From CAZTKP01 sp964614215 (GTDB taxonomy: Bacteria > UBP6 > UBA1177), in NCBI GenBank assembly GCA_964614215.1, contig CAZTKP010000051.1, positions 1 to 16,155 on the forward strand: DNA of 16,155 bases. Reading direction: 5' to 3'. The notes under the pieces were generated by a model. It saw nothing but the letters and a program-made list of their open reading frames with translations, searched no databases and was not told where the DNA came from. Numbering within the stretch: the first letter of the stretch is position 1; each line of letters begins with the position of its first letter. This document shows positions 7,174 to 15,323 of this stretch, one piece after another. A program made the translations under genes and the position numbers.

Positions 7174-7319
7174 TTTTGATTTTGATATATTTCTGTGGTC
7201 CCCACATTTTTCTTTTTTCAAATACAAAACTGAAATAACTACATAAATAATACAGGAACGTTTGTTGCTTAATTTATTAGCTGTTGTGTGTTTAGTGTTT
7301 ATTTAAGTGAGGGTGGAAA

Positions 7320-9629
7320 ATGAAAAGATTTCTAATTATCAGTCTGTTACTCTTTTTTGCTACGATCAGTGCTGCGGAGATCAGTAAGGACGTTAAAGTC
7401 AGCTACATGAAAAATATTCCGTTCATCATAAGGGGTATTGAAGTTCCGGTAAACTCCAACCTTGAACTTAAGAACTTTGTTGATCTTAAGCTTAAGGATC
7501 TTACAAAAATCGATCAAGCCAACCTGATCCCGAAGATCAATTTTTCTCAGAAGATAGGCGACATAACTTTTCACAGGATAAGTTACTCCGTTGACGGAAT
7601 TCCGGTAATAGGAAGACATACCGTTCTAAAACAGAGAGACGGGAAGATCTTTTCAGTCATCAACGCTGCGGAAAATGTAGATGTTGACACGAAACCGTCA
7701 ATTCCCGCTTTAAAAGCATCTCAGGTCGTCGTGCAGAATAACTACAAGGTCATTCCCGGCAAACCTGACTACCTTTCAAAGCTCGTTATCATTAAACGTT
7801 TCGGGAAATACAGACTGGCATGGAGGATAAGATTCAGACCGGAAAGTCCTATCGACGGCAGATACTACTACGTTGATGCACATTCAGGAACGAAGCTCGG
7901 TGGAGGAAACTTTGTAAGGAATGCTGATGATCCTACAAACATGGCGAAGGTATTTCTGAGCAACCCTATCCGCGATACCGAACCTGTCGAAATTGAACTC
8001 CCCTGGGTTGCAGACGACCTCAACGGAGAACTTACTTCGGCTGAAGACGAAGAAGGTATCAGAAAGATCGTTGCTGCGAACTGCCCGGATCTCGGTGACA
8101 CCATTGAATACTACGGCAGCCAGCTTGATATCTGTACCGCAACTCAGATAGCAAATAAAGTTGATAACGGCAGTTTCATATATGAGGACTGGACAAAAGG
8201 TGTTGATTTTGAAAAAGACGTTGAGGACGTTTATTCAGAAGTCGCTATCTATCATCACATGTCCAGGATCTATTCGAAACTTATGAGTCTGGGTCTTGAC
8301 GGCTTTAAAAATATCGGAGTCCATAAGGACAACAAACCCATCATCGGTATTGCAAATTTTCAGATGCCGACCCAGAACGGAACACTTTCTTCAATGGACA
8401 ATGCTTTCTACAGCCCGCACGATCCGTACTTCTCAGAAATGTTCTTTGCTAATTTTGAACACGAGGGAGATATGCTCGTTCTAGGTCAGGGTTCAAAGGC
8501 TGACTTTGCCTACGACGGAGACGTTATTTACCATGAGTTCGGTCACGCCACAGTTGAAGGAACAGCTCAGCTTGCTTTTGCTTCAAGTCCTGACAAATAC
8601 GGTTATTCCAACGAAACTATGGGTCTTGATGAAGGAATGGCCGATACTTTCTCTTTTCTTATCGCCGGAGACGCCTGCCTCGGAGAATACGTTTCTGAAG
8701 CTTACGGAGCCGCTTACGGCTACACCAAAACAGGTGATTACTACTGTCTCAGAAACGCTGAGAACGAAAATATTGTAAATGAGAATTTCACTGGTGAAAG
8801 CCATCATGACGGTCTTCCGGCAGTTAATGCACACTGGCAGCTCTATCAGGCTATTCTTGAAAAAGGAAAAACTGCCGATGACTTCCTTGCTTTTTATTTA
8901 AGTGCACTTCTTTCAGTTCCTTTCTCGGATCTCAAATATAAAAAATGGGGAGAAATACTTCTTGACACAGTTCAGGATATGGATTTTTCGGCTTTAAAGG
9001 ATAAATTTGAGGAAATTCTTGATTCAAAGGGATTCTTCAATGAGATCAGAGCCAGAAATATTGAAAACAAGGCTCAATATCTTTTCAGCGGCGGAGTTGC
9101 ACAGTACTACGGATCTCCTTCCGAAACGATCGAAGTTGAGATAGAAGACATGAAGATGGACGTTGCCCCAATGTATGTTCAACTTTACTACGACGTTCCT
9201 GAATGTATCGATACGATCACTATCTCCGGAATGCCTACTGACGGTCAATCAATGAACTCTTCTACCGCTCCCAAATACAGTCTGCTTGCAAGAAAAGGCG
9301 AGCCTGTTTTCTGGACAGTGGATGATATTCCATTCAGAGTTGACTATGACACATATGTTATGAGTTCTGATAATTCATGGACAGTTAAAAACCTTGAACC
9401 CGGCGAAAGATACTATTTTCAGTTCATAAACACAGGTCCTTCAGGAATGCTTTACAGCCCCAAATACACCGCATCATGGACATCCGAAGAAGAATGTATC
9501 GCTGAAAGCAGTGACGAGCAAAGTGATTCAGACATTATAGAAGAAGCTGACGAAGAAGTTAGTGATGAAACGACAGATCCTGAAGAAAAAGATAGCAAGG
9601 AATCAGGCTGCTCAGTTCTTATTTTCTAA
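7320..9629 (+). CDS. Secreted gluzincin zinc metalloprotease (M4/M36-like)
   Basis: A 769-residue preproenzyme. Residues 1-19 form a Sec signal peptide (SAA then Glu20). About 45-210 look like an FTP/PepSY propeptide (ITFHRISYSVDGIPVIGRH; YRLAWRIRF...YYYVDAHSG). The zinc site is HEFGH (His405, Glu406, His409), with the third ligand probably Glu438 in LDEGMAD, as in gluzincins. The gap of 29 residues to that Glu is longer than in thermolysin and nearer to fungalysin-type enzymes. Residues 560-720 may form beta-sandwich domains. Residues 723-762 are a disordered Glu/Asp/Ser-rich tail, followed by a short hydrophobic end GCSVLIF with Cys764. It probably acts outside the cell or on its surface. 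The start follows GAGGGTGG. No convincing promoter was seen in the 160 bp upstream. Its end lies three bases from the convergent cyclophilin gene. Confidence 0.88.
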   Translation: MKRFLIISLLLFFATISAAEISKDVKVSYMKNIPFIIRGIEVPVNSNLELKNFVDLKLKDLTKIDQANLIPKINFSQKIGDITFHRISYSVDGIPVIGRHTVLKQRDGKIFSVINAAENVDVDTKPSIPALKASQVVVQNNYKVIPGKPDYLSKLVIIKRFGKYRLAWRIRFRPESPIDGRYYYVDAHSGTKLGGGNFVRNADDPTNMAKVFLSNPIRDTEPVEIELPWVADDLNGELTSAEDEEGIRKIVAANCPDLGDTIEYYGSQLDICTATQIANKVDNGSFIYEDWTKGVDFEKDVEDVYSEVAIYHHMSRIYSKLMSLGLDGFKNIGVHKDNKPIIGIANFQMPTQNGTLSSMDNAFYSPHDPYFSEMFFANFEHEGDMLVLGQGSKADFAYDGDVIYHEFGHATVEGTAQLAFASSPDKYGYSNETMGLDEGMADTFSFLIAGDACLGEYVSEAYGAAYGYTKTGDYYCLRNAENENIVNENFTGESHHDGLPAVNAHWQLYQAILEKGKTADDFLAFYLSALLSVPFSDLKYKKWGEILLDTVQDMDFSALKDKFEEILDSKGFFNEIRARNIENKAQYLFSGGVAQYYGSPSETIEVEIEDMKMDVAPMYVQLYYDVPECIDTITISGMPTDGQSMNSSTAPKYSLLARKGEPVFWTVDDIPFRVDYDTYVMSSDNSWTVKNLEPGERYYFQFINTGPSGMLYSPKYTASWTSEEECIAESSDEQSDSDIIEEADEEVSDETTDPEEKDSKESGCSVLIF

Positions 9630-9632
9630 AGA

Positions 9633-10352
9633 TCAATTTATCAGAACAGCACTTTCAATTGTAATAGTTTCAACAGGAACATCCTCGAACATTCCGTTAG
9701 TTTCAGTTTCAACAACTCCGATTGCATCCACAACATCAAAACCTGCGGTAACTTCACCGAAAGCAGTGCACGGATACTTCTGGTCATCAAGAAAATCATC
9801 TTCACTTTCAAAATCAAGATGAGGAGCATCGCCGAGCATGATAAAGAACTGAGATGTTGCTGAATTAACGCTGCCGCGGGCCATTGAAACAACGTATTTA
9901 ACATGTTTTATCTTTGTGCTTGCCTCGAATTTAATACTTTCCCTCGTTTCCCGCGGATTAAGGTCCGCATCGTAACCGCCACCCTGCGCAACAAAACCCG
10001 GAATAACACGATGAAAGATAAGTCCATCAAAGAACTCGTCAGTAACATACTGCTTGAAGTTGTCAACTGTGTTTGGAGTATCATCACCGTAAAGACCGAT
10101 AGTGATATCACCCATAGATGTTTTCATCAGAACTTTATCCGTGATATTGGGCTCGTAAGCCGGCTCTTCATCAGCCACTTCCATGTCCGCATCTTCAACT
10201 TCATCGGAAAATTCCGCATCGTCTGTCATTTCTGTGTCCGTACCATTCTCATCAACGTTTTCATTGTCATTCTCACTTTTTGTGTCTGATCCGCACGACA
10301 TCAGTGTTATAAAAAAAACGCTGACAACTAAAACTTTCATCACCTTTCTCAT
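9633..10352 (-). CDS. Cyclophilin-type peptidyl-prolyl isomerase lipoprotein
   Basis: A 239-residue lipoprotein. The signal ends in a lipobox LMSC with Cys20 as the lipid site. Next come an Asp/Glu-rich linker (about 24-68) and a cyclophilin domain (about 70-236) with FHRVIPGFVAQGG, SQFFIMLGDAPHLD and FGEVTAGFDVVD, the hallmark blocks that hold the active-site Arg and the proline-binding pocket. It should speed folding of exported proteins outside the cytoplasmic membrane. The start at 10352 is preferred over ATG 10364. The latter directly abuts the yaiI stop (TAGATG) with no ribosome binding site, while GGGGACGGA precedes 10352. It is cotranscribed with the upstream UPF0178 gene, and its end nearly touches the convergent metalloprotease gene. 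It lacks the C-terminal Cys motif seen in the two other secreted proteins with acidic linkers. Confidence 0.92.
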   Translation of the reverse strand: MRKVMKVLVVSVFFITLMSCGSDTKSENDNENVDENGTDTEMTDDAEFSDEVEDADMEVADEEPAYEPNITDKVLMKTSMGDITIGLYGDDTPNTVDNFKQYVTDEFFDGLIFHRVIPGFVAQGGGYDADLNPRETRESIKFEASTKIKHVKYVVSMARGSVNSATSQFFIMLGDAPHLDFESEDDFLDDQKYPCTAFGEVTAGFDVVDAIGVVETETNGMFEDVPVETITIESAVLIN

Positions 10353-10364
10353 TTCCGTCCCCAT

Positions 10365-10808
10365 CTATTTGTTTTTATTAATGAACTTATCTAACTGACT
10401 CGCGAAATTCTGTTTATCTTTATTGGAAAAAGGTGCCGAACCGCCAGTATTTACATCGGCACTTCTAAGCTCTTCCATGAAGTTTCTCATCCCCAGACGC
10501 TGCTTAATATTTTCAGCTGTGTACATGTGCCCTCTTGGACTTAGAGCAGATCCACCTTTTTCGATCACCCTGTCGGCAAGTGGAATGTCCGCCGTTATCA
10601 CAAGATCACCCGCCTCAACCATATCAACGATCCTGTCATCAGCAACATCGGCACCCTGAGGAACAACAATGCTCGTTATCACCGAAGACTTGATACGCAG
10701 AAACTGATTTGCCACAAAGACCGTCTCGATCTTCAACCTTTCGGCCGTCCTGATGATTATATCCTTTATCACGATCGGACATGCATCGTTATCTACAAAG
10801 ATTCTCAT
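10365..10808 (-). CDS. yaiI: UPF0178 (DUF188) family protein YaiI
   Basis: A 147-residue cytoplasmic protein of the YaiI/YqxD family, which has a PIN-like fold and no firmly established function. Diagnostic blocks are DNDACPIVIKDI at the N-terminus, VPQGADVADDRIV, GDLVITADIPLADRVIEKG, SPRGHMYTAENI, the block RLGMRNFMEELR, and TGGSAPFSNKDKQNFASQLD near the end. The conserved acidic residues (Asp6, Asp8, and Asp in ITADIPLA) fit a metal-binding PIN-like site. The start has a strong GGAGGG three bases from the ATG. It is first in a two-gene operon with the cyclophilin lipoprotein, behind a TTGACT/TATTTT promoter. The two products have no evident functional link. Confidence 0.95.
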   Translation of the reverse strand: MRIFVDNDACPIVIKDIIIRTAERLKIETVFVANQFLRIKSSVITSIVVPQGADVADDRIVDMVEAGDLVITADIPLADRVIEKGGSALSPRGHMYTAENIKQRLGMRNFMEELRSADVNTGGSAPFSNKDKQNFASQLDKFINKNK

Positions 10809-10831
10809 TTTCCCTCCGAAAAAGACATCAA

Positions 10832-10860
10832 AAAATATCAGAACCTGAAATAATAGTCAA
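10832..10860 (-). promoter_or_regulatory. Promoter of the yaiI-cyclophilin operon
   Basis: On the minus strand TTGACT (10860-10855), a 17-bp spacer, then TATTTT (10837-10832), which is preceded by TGA and so forms an extended -10 element (TGATATTTT). The divergent promoter at 10940-10967 uses the same -35 and the same extended -10 words. Confidence 0.5.
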
Positions 10861-10861
10861 T

Positions 10862-10931
10862 TTGCTTAAGCTGGCCTCACTCCCAAACCCAAACAAGCCA
10901 AATTCTAATGTGTTTTCAATTGCTTATGCAA
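10862..10931. repeat. Paired near-palindromic sites between divergent promoters
   Basis: TTGCTTAAGC (10862-10871) and TTGCTTATGC (10920-10929) are near-identical. The second is part of a perfect TTGC-N4-GCAA inverted repeat (10920-10931). Each lies close to one of the two outward -35 boxes. They may bind a shared regulator of the two divergent operons. The rest of this 241-bp intergenic stretch shows no other structure. Confidence 0.4.
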
Positions 10932-10939
10932 CTTTATTT

Positions 10940-10967
10940 TTGACTTATAAATTCAATCTGATATTTT
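10940..10967 (+). promoter_or_regulatory. Promoter of the DUF485-symporter operon
   Basis: TTGACT (10940-10945), a 16-bp spacer and TATTTT (10962-10967) with an extended TGA in front. The leader would be about 75 nt, ending in the ribosome binding site GGAGGAG at 11040-11046. Confidence 0.45.
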
Positions 10968-11049
10968 TCTGAGTCAGGTGTATTTTGAAACAGTTTTTAT
11001 AAAAATTTAAACTGAGCAACTGTACTACTATCTAAATCAGGAGGAGCAC

Positions 11050-11343
11050 ATGCACGGTCCCGCAGCAAAACTTGAAAAGGACAATGCCTCGGCAAAAAAA
11101 ACGAGCCTGGGTATCAAACTTTTTATCGTCTATGCACTCATCTATGCAGGGTTTGTTTTTATCAACACATTAAGTCCGTCAACAATGGGGATAAAGGTCT
11201 TCGCCGGTCTTAACCTTGCCGTTGTCTACGGTTTCGGTCTTATAATTCTCGCAATCGTTATGGGTATTATCTACAACAGGATGTGCACCGGTTACGAAGA
11301 TACGATGAATAAGAAAGAAGAAAAAGACGGAGGTGAATCATGA
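11050..11343 (+). CDS. DUF485 small membrane protein, symporter partner
   Basis: A 97-residue membrane protein with a hydrophilic, Lys-rich N-terminus, two transmembrane helices (about 22-43 and 56-80) and a charged Lys/Glu C-tail. This is the layout of DUF485 proteins such as E. coli YjcH, which are almost always encoded just before an ActP-type acetate/solute symporter and are thought to be an accessory subunit. The next gene is such a symporter and overlaps it by four bases (ATGA), so translation is coupled. The start follows GGAGGAG at good spacing. The direct role of DUF485 proteins is not established. Confidence 0.85.
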   Translation: MHGPAAKLEKDNASAKKTSLGIKLFIVYALIYAGFVFINTLSPSTMGIKVFAGLNLAVVYGFGLIILAIVMGIIYNRMCTGYEDTMNKKEEKDGGES

Positions 11344-13253
11344 TATATGAAGCATCCCCTATTGCAGTATTTCTCTTTCTTTTCTTTGTCGCCTTCGTTC
11401 TCGGCATAAGCTTCTACTTTGCAAGGAAGACCAAATCAGCAGCAGGTTATTTCGCCGCCGGAGGAACTATCCACTGGGCAGTTAACGGAATAGCCTTTGC
11501 GGGCGACTATCTTTCTGCAGCATCGTTCCTTGGAATATGCGGAATGATCGCATTTTACGGATACGACGGATTTCTCTACTCCATCGGTTATCTCTCAGGA
11601 TGGATCGTGGCACTTTTTGTCGTTGCCGAACCGATGAAGAGAATGGGAAAATATACTTTCACAGACGCACTTGATTCAAAGTTCAACTCAAAAGGCATTC
11701 AGCTTATCGCGGCTATCAGTACTCTCATTGTCTCCATCTGTTACCTCATCCCTCAGATGGTCGGAGCAGGCGCTCTTGTTACTCCTCTTCTGGGCTTTCC
11801 GCACTGGGTGGGAGTTACAATGGTCGGCGCGATCGTTATCTTCATCGTTGCAACCGCCGGAATGACCTCTACAACATACGTACAGTTCCTCAAAGGCGCT
11901 CTCCTCATCGTTTTTTCCACTGTGCTCTCCGTTTACCTTATGAATAACGGTATAAACCTTCAGCCGAAGGAGGATTATCATAAGTTCAAGACTGTTGAGG
12001 CTACAGTTTCAGGAGAAACGGTCACGCTTCCCGAAGACAGTGAATATGCTGTTTCAGGACAGGCAAAAGATGCTAAGAACACATTTGTAAAACTTGTAAA
12101 AGATAATGTCGGCACATGGTGGAGACTTAACGGAAATACACTTGAAGAAGCTGTATCCATCGAATCAAAAAGCGACGGCACTAAACTTTACAACGGAGAA
12201 CCTAAAGAAAACGGGAACTTCTTTGCCGTCGGTCATGCCAGCAAGATAATCGTAGACGGAAAAGAAGTCGACAAGTCCGGAAGTCTCGGCCCGTTCTCTT
12301 TCCTCTCCACTATCGAACAGAGTGAGATAGTCAGATTTACCAAAACATCTTTCGAGCATGAGAACAGCAAGATCAAAGCCTGGTATCAGAATACCACAGA
12401 AGGGGCCAAGATCATGCGTCCAGGTCTTAAATTCCCCCTTGATGAAGGCTCTACCTTCATGCAGAAACTTAACTTCATCTCACTGATGCTTGCCCTTTTC
12501 TTCGGAACAGCGGCACTTCCTCATATCCTTATCCGATACTACACCGTTCCAAGCCAGAAAGATGCAAGAAAATCAACAATTGTCGCAATCGCCGCAATTG
12601 GATTTTTCTATATTCTCACCCTTTACATGGGGCTTGGTGCCATGATGAACGGAGTTCTTGATGTTGAAAGCTCCAACATGGCGGCTCCGCTGCTTGCAAA
12701 ATTCTTCGGGATAGGACTTTTCTCCATTATCTCGGCCATAGCTTTTGCAACAGTTCTCGGAACTGTCAGCGGACTTATCGTTGCAGCTTCAGGAGCAGTT
12801 GCCCACGATCTTATGGACAACTTCTTCGCTATCAAAATGACCGACAAACAGAAAGTAAGGGCAGGAAAAATAGCAGCAGTTGTAGTCGGTGCTCTTGCAG
12901 TCGTTCTGGGTATAGTTTTTAAAGGAACAAATGTTTCTTTCCTCGTAGGATGGGCATTTGCTGTTGCAGCTTCAGCGAACCTTCCCGCAATTCTGATGCT
13001 TCTTTTCTGGAAGAAAACGACAGCAAAGGGAATTACCTATTCAATACTTGCCGGAATGGTCTCTGCACTAGGAATTATTCTTGTTTCACCAAGTATGTTC
13101 GAAAAGTACGGACTTGACCCGCTCTCAGCTCCGCTTGGTCTTGATAATCCGGGAATAATTTCAATTCCTATAAGTTTTATTACTCTTGTGATAGTTTCTT
13201 TAATTACTCAGAAAGATAACGACAAACTTCCGAAAGAGGAAGCTGCCGCCTAA
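11340..13253 (+). CDS. ActP-like sodium:solute (acetate-type) symporter with large insert
   Basis: A 637-residue SSS-family transporter. The N-terminal half follows ActP closely: AAGGTIHWAVNGIAFAGDYL at 39-58 then SAASFLG, YDGFLYSIG at 75-83, KYTFTDAL at 104-111 and YLIPQMVGAG at 135-144. The family block FFGTAALPHILIRYYTV follows after the insert (about 387-403). It should move acetate or another short carboxylate inward with Na+. E. coli ActP has 549 residues. The extra length is a hydrophilic stretch at about 207-370 between TM6 and TM7 that is rich in Lys/Glu/Gly/Thr and looks like a folded external domain. The start has GGAGGTG and overlaps the DUF485 gene. The C-terminus overlaps the convergent secreted-protein gene by four bases. 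The substrate is inferred from family only. Confidence 0.87.
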   Translation: MIYEASPIAVFLFLFFVAFVLGISFYFARKTKSAAGYFAAGGTIHWAVNGIAFAGDYLSAASFLGICGMIAFYGYDGFLYSIGYLSGWIVALFVVAEPMKRMGKYTFTDALDSKFNSKGIQLIAAISTLIVSICYLIPQMVGAGALVTPLLGFPHWVGVTMVGAIVIFIVATAGMTSTTYVQFLKGALLIVFSTVLSVYLMNNGINLQPKEDYHKFKTVEATVSGETVTLPEDSEYAVSGQAKDAKNTFVKLVKDNVGTWWRLNGNTLEEAVSIESKSDGTKLYNGEPKENGNFFAVGHASKIIVDGKEVDKSGSLGPFSFLSTIEQSEIVRFTKTSFEHENSKIKAWYQNTTEGAKIMRPGLKFPLDEGSTFMQKLNFISLMLALFFGTAALPHILIRYYTVPSQKDARKSTIVAIAAIGFFYILTLYMGLGAMMNGVLDVESSNMAAPLLAKFFGIGLFSIISAIAFATVLGTVSGLIVAASGAVAHDLMDNFFAIKMTDKQKVRAGKIAAVVVGALAVVLGIVFKGTNVSFLVGWAFAVAASANLPAILMLLFWKKTTAKGITYSILAGMVSALGIILVSPSMFEKYGLDPLSAPLGLDNPGIISIPISFITLVIVSLITQKDNDKLPKEEAAA

Positions 13254-15298
13254 ACGATAAGTGAGCAGCTGCAGCCTGCTTCATCCTCAAACACATCATC
13301 TCCGGAATTCCCTGAATTTCCGCTGTCTCCTGAATTTCCGCTGTCCCCGTCATCAGAATCGTCTGTGGTGTCACCATCATCAGGATTTTCAGATACAGAA
13401 CCATCACCGCCGCACTCCGAAAGATCGGGAGTACATGTTGAATCACACTCCGTATCATTCTTAAGCCTCAAGGGAACTGAGGTGTTCGTCTTATAAATAA
13501 CACCGGAATTATCAACTATTTCTGCAATATTTACAACAACTTCATGTTTAGCAAGCATTTCTTTGGGTTTGACCTTGAAACGCACAAGGACTGTATCCTG
13601 ACACTTCATTGTTGTCTTGTCACAAGGCTCCATCATATCGCTTACAAGATATGGATCGCTTAACGGAAAAACGCCTTCACCCGCATCAACTATCTGTATC
13701 CAGTCAGTTCCGTTACCGGATTCATCGAACTGAGTGGCGATCTCCGTTGTTCCCGGAACATAGTCAACTGTCGGGGGAAGAGTGTCCTTAACTTTAACAC
13801 CCGCAGCAGCGTTGTCACCCCAGTTCTGGACTTTTATTGTGAAGTACATATCTCCACCAGCACAGAAACTGTCTTCTTCGGTCGAGCATGAGCAGTAACT
13901 CTTCTCTCTTCCGTCGGGAGTTTCATCATTATTGGGAATATCGAATTTAGGAGCCCTGGTATCAATACTCAGTATCATATAGTTCGTATATACACCATCC
14001 TGATTTGAAGAGACCTGAACCCAGAGATTTGTGTCTCCGTACTGAAGATGGTTTTCAAAAGTGGGATCCGTAGCCGAAAGTATAAAAGTGTCTACATCCA
14101 TTGCGTATTCAAGTGAATTAGGATCAGCATTGTTGCCCACACAGGTCGGGAACTGATCTTCCCAGCCGTAAACACTTGATACCGAATTATAAATTTCCGT
14201 GTACGGAGTCCCCAGCGAATTTTGAGCCGGCGGATTACAATCGTTCATTAAAGAAACCCAGTCAGTCTGAGTTGCACCGCTAATGCTGAGAGACTCAACA
14301 GTATTATTTATCCCCGCAAGTCCCGGATCCCCCTCAAGAGTATGAAGCGTGATCTTCACATTTGCATCTGTCGGAAGCTCAAAACCTGTAACATTAATAT
14401 CCGTATACTGGAACTGATAAATGTTAAGATCTGAATAAATATAGACTTTTTTCGGATTTATTTTCTCTGAGGTATAGACAAGAATTATAGACCACCCGCC
14501 TATCATTCCTGAAATTTTCATATAGTTATCAGAATCTGTGCAGTCCATACCGGTCAAGGTATAGTTTCCAAGCAGCTGTGCACCGCTATCCCTGACACCC
14601 GCTTCCGCGCTCATCGCATGAATATTTTCAAAATACTCAGTCACATCTATTCTATATGTATAGGAACCCTGGCGGAGACCGCAGTAATTTGTACCATCAT
14701 AAGGGATACACTCTGAATATGACCCGATGGCATCGGTACAATCCTGTTGGGTGGAACACTGCTTAAATGGATTTCCGTAACCACTCATCAGCGGGAATTC
14801 CAGCTTTTTTCCGTCGTATGTGAAACCGTCAGACTCGTTAAGATAATGCTCAGGACCTACAACATCCATAGAATACTCTATATCGCTGTTAAGACCGTTG
14901 AAAGTAAGCGTGACCTCGTTATCCACCGGGTCATCGAACTTTTCAGGCGGCACAGCCGTCGTCCAGACAAGATATGCCGCTTCGACATGTGCATCACTGG
15001 GAATATGGTTTTGCATCAAAGTGTAAGTGCTTCCCACATTCGGGTCCATGCATGCATCTGCCTGTGGATTTCCTGCCTTATCCTGACCGTCCTCACAGTT
15101 CTGAATACAGGTCTGCTGATTCAGATTAAGAAGAAGAGACTTGAACATAACATGATAATCCCATGCTCCTTCCTCCCATTTCAACTCCTTTCCATTCATA
15201 TCAACAGCAACATCAGGACCCATATGGGCAAAAACAGAAAAAGGAATAACAAGAACAAAAAGAATTTTTAGTGTCGAGCTGAACTTAAAGCCTTTCAT
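13250..15298 (-). CDS. Large secreted protein, DUF11-like domain, acidic tail, C-terminal Cys motif
   Basis: A 682-residue exported protein of unknown function. Residues 1-24 are a Sec signal peptide (VFA then His25). The mature N-terminal part (about 25-470) is beta-rich with several Cys pairs and shows no family I recognise. About 480-610 resembles a DUF11/CARDB-type surface domain (VQNWGDNAAAGVKVKDTLPP). About 640-674 is an Asp/Gly/Ser/Asn low-complexity linker encoded partly by an 18-bp tandem repeat. The protein ends GCSCSLIV (Cys676, Cys678), very like the end of the metalloprotease at 9629. It is likely a surface or adhesin-like protein. The start at 15298 is preferred over the longer frame to 15337 because of GGAGG six bases upstream and the signal peptide that follows; the extension would run into the terminator stem. 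The leader holds a hairpin and a terminator. Confidence 0.85.
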   Translation of the reverse strand: MKGFKFSSTLKILFVLVIPFSVFAHMGPDVAVDMNGKELKWEEGAWDYHVMFKSLLLNLNQQTCIQNCEDGQDKAGNPQADACMDPNVGSTYTLMQNHIPSDAHVEAAYLVWTTAVPPEKFDDPVDNEVTLTFNGLNSDIEYSMDVVGPEHYLNESDGFTYDGKKLEFPLMSGYGNPFKQCSTQQDCTDAIGSYSECIPYDGTNYCGLRQGSYTYRIDVTEYFENIHAMSAEAGVRDSGAQLLGNYTLTGMDCTDSDNYMKISGMIGGWSIILVYTSEKINPKKVYIYSDLNIYQFQYTDINVTGFELPTDANVKITLHTLEGDPGLAGINNTVESLSISGATQTDWVSLMNDCNPPAQNSLGTPYTEIYNSVSSVYGWEDQFPTCVGNNADPNSLEYAMDVDTFILSATDPTFENHLQYGDTNLWVQVSSNQDGVYTNYMILSIDTRAPKFDIPNNDETPDGREKSYCSCSTEEDSFCAGGDMYFTIKVQNWGDNAAAGVKVKDTLPPTVDYVPGTTEIATQFDESGNGTDWIQIVDAGEGVFPLSDPYLVSDMMEPCDKTTMKCQDTVLVRFKVKPKEMLAKHEVVVNIAEIVDNSGVIYKTNTSVPLRLKNDTECDSTCTPDLSECGGDGSVSENPDDGDTTDDSDDGDSGNSGDSGNSGNSGDDVFEDEAGCSCSLIV
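13313..13348. repeat. 18-bp tandem repeat in the secreted-protein linker
   Basis: Two 18-bp copies (13313-13330 and 13331-13348) differ at one base, with a partial copy just before 13313. On the minus strand they encode GDSGNS units of the low-complexity linker. Such repeats can vary in copy number by slippage without a frame change. Confidence 0.75.
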
Positions 15299-15323
15299 AA
15301 ACTTCCTCCACTCAAAAAATAAC

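Noticed and set aside
13313..13348. CRISPR-like or mobile repeat
   Set aside because: It is a coding tandem repeat of a Gly/Ser/Asp linker, with no spacers and no flanking duplication.
14747..15271. 174-codon plus-strand open frame
   Set aside because: It lies fully opposite the secreted-protein gene, which has a signal peptide and a ribosome binding site. The plus-strand product shows no family pattern and has no ribosome binding site.
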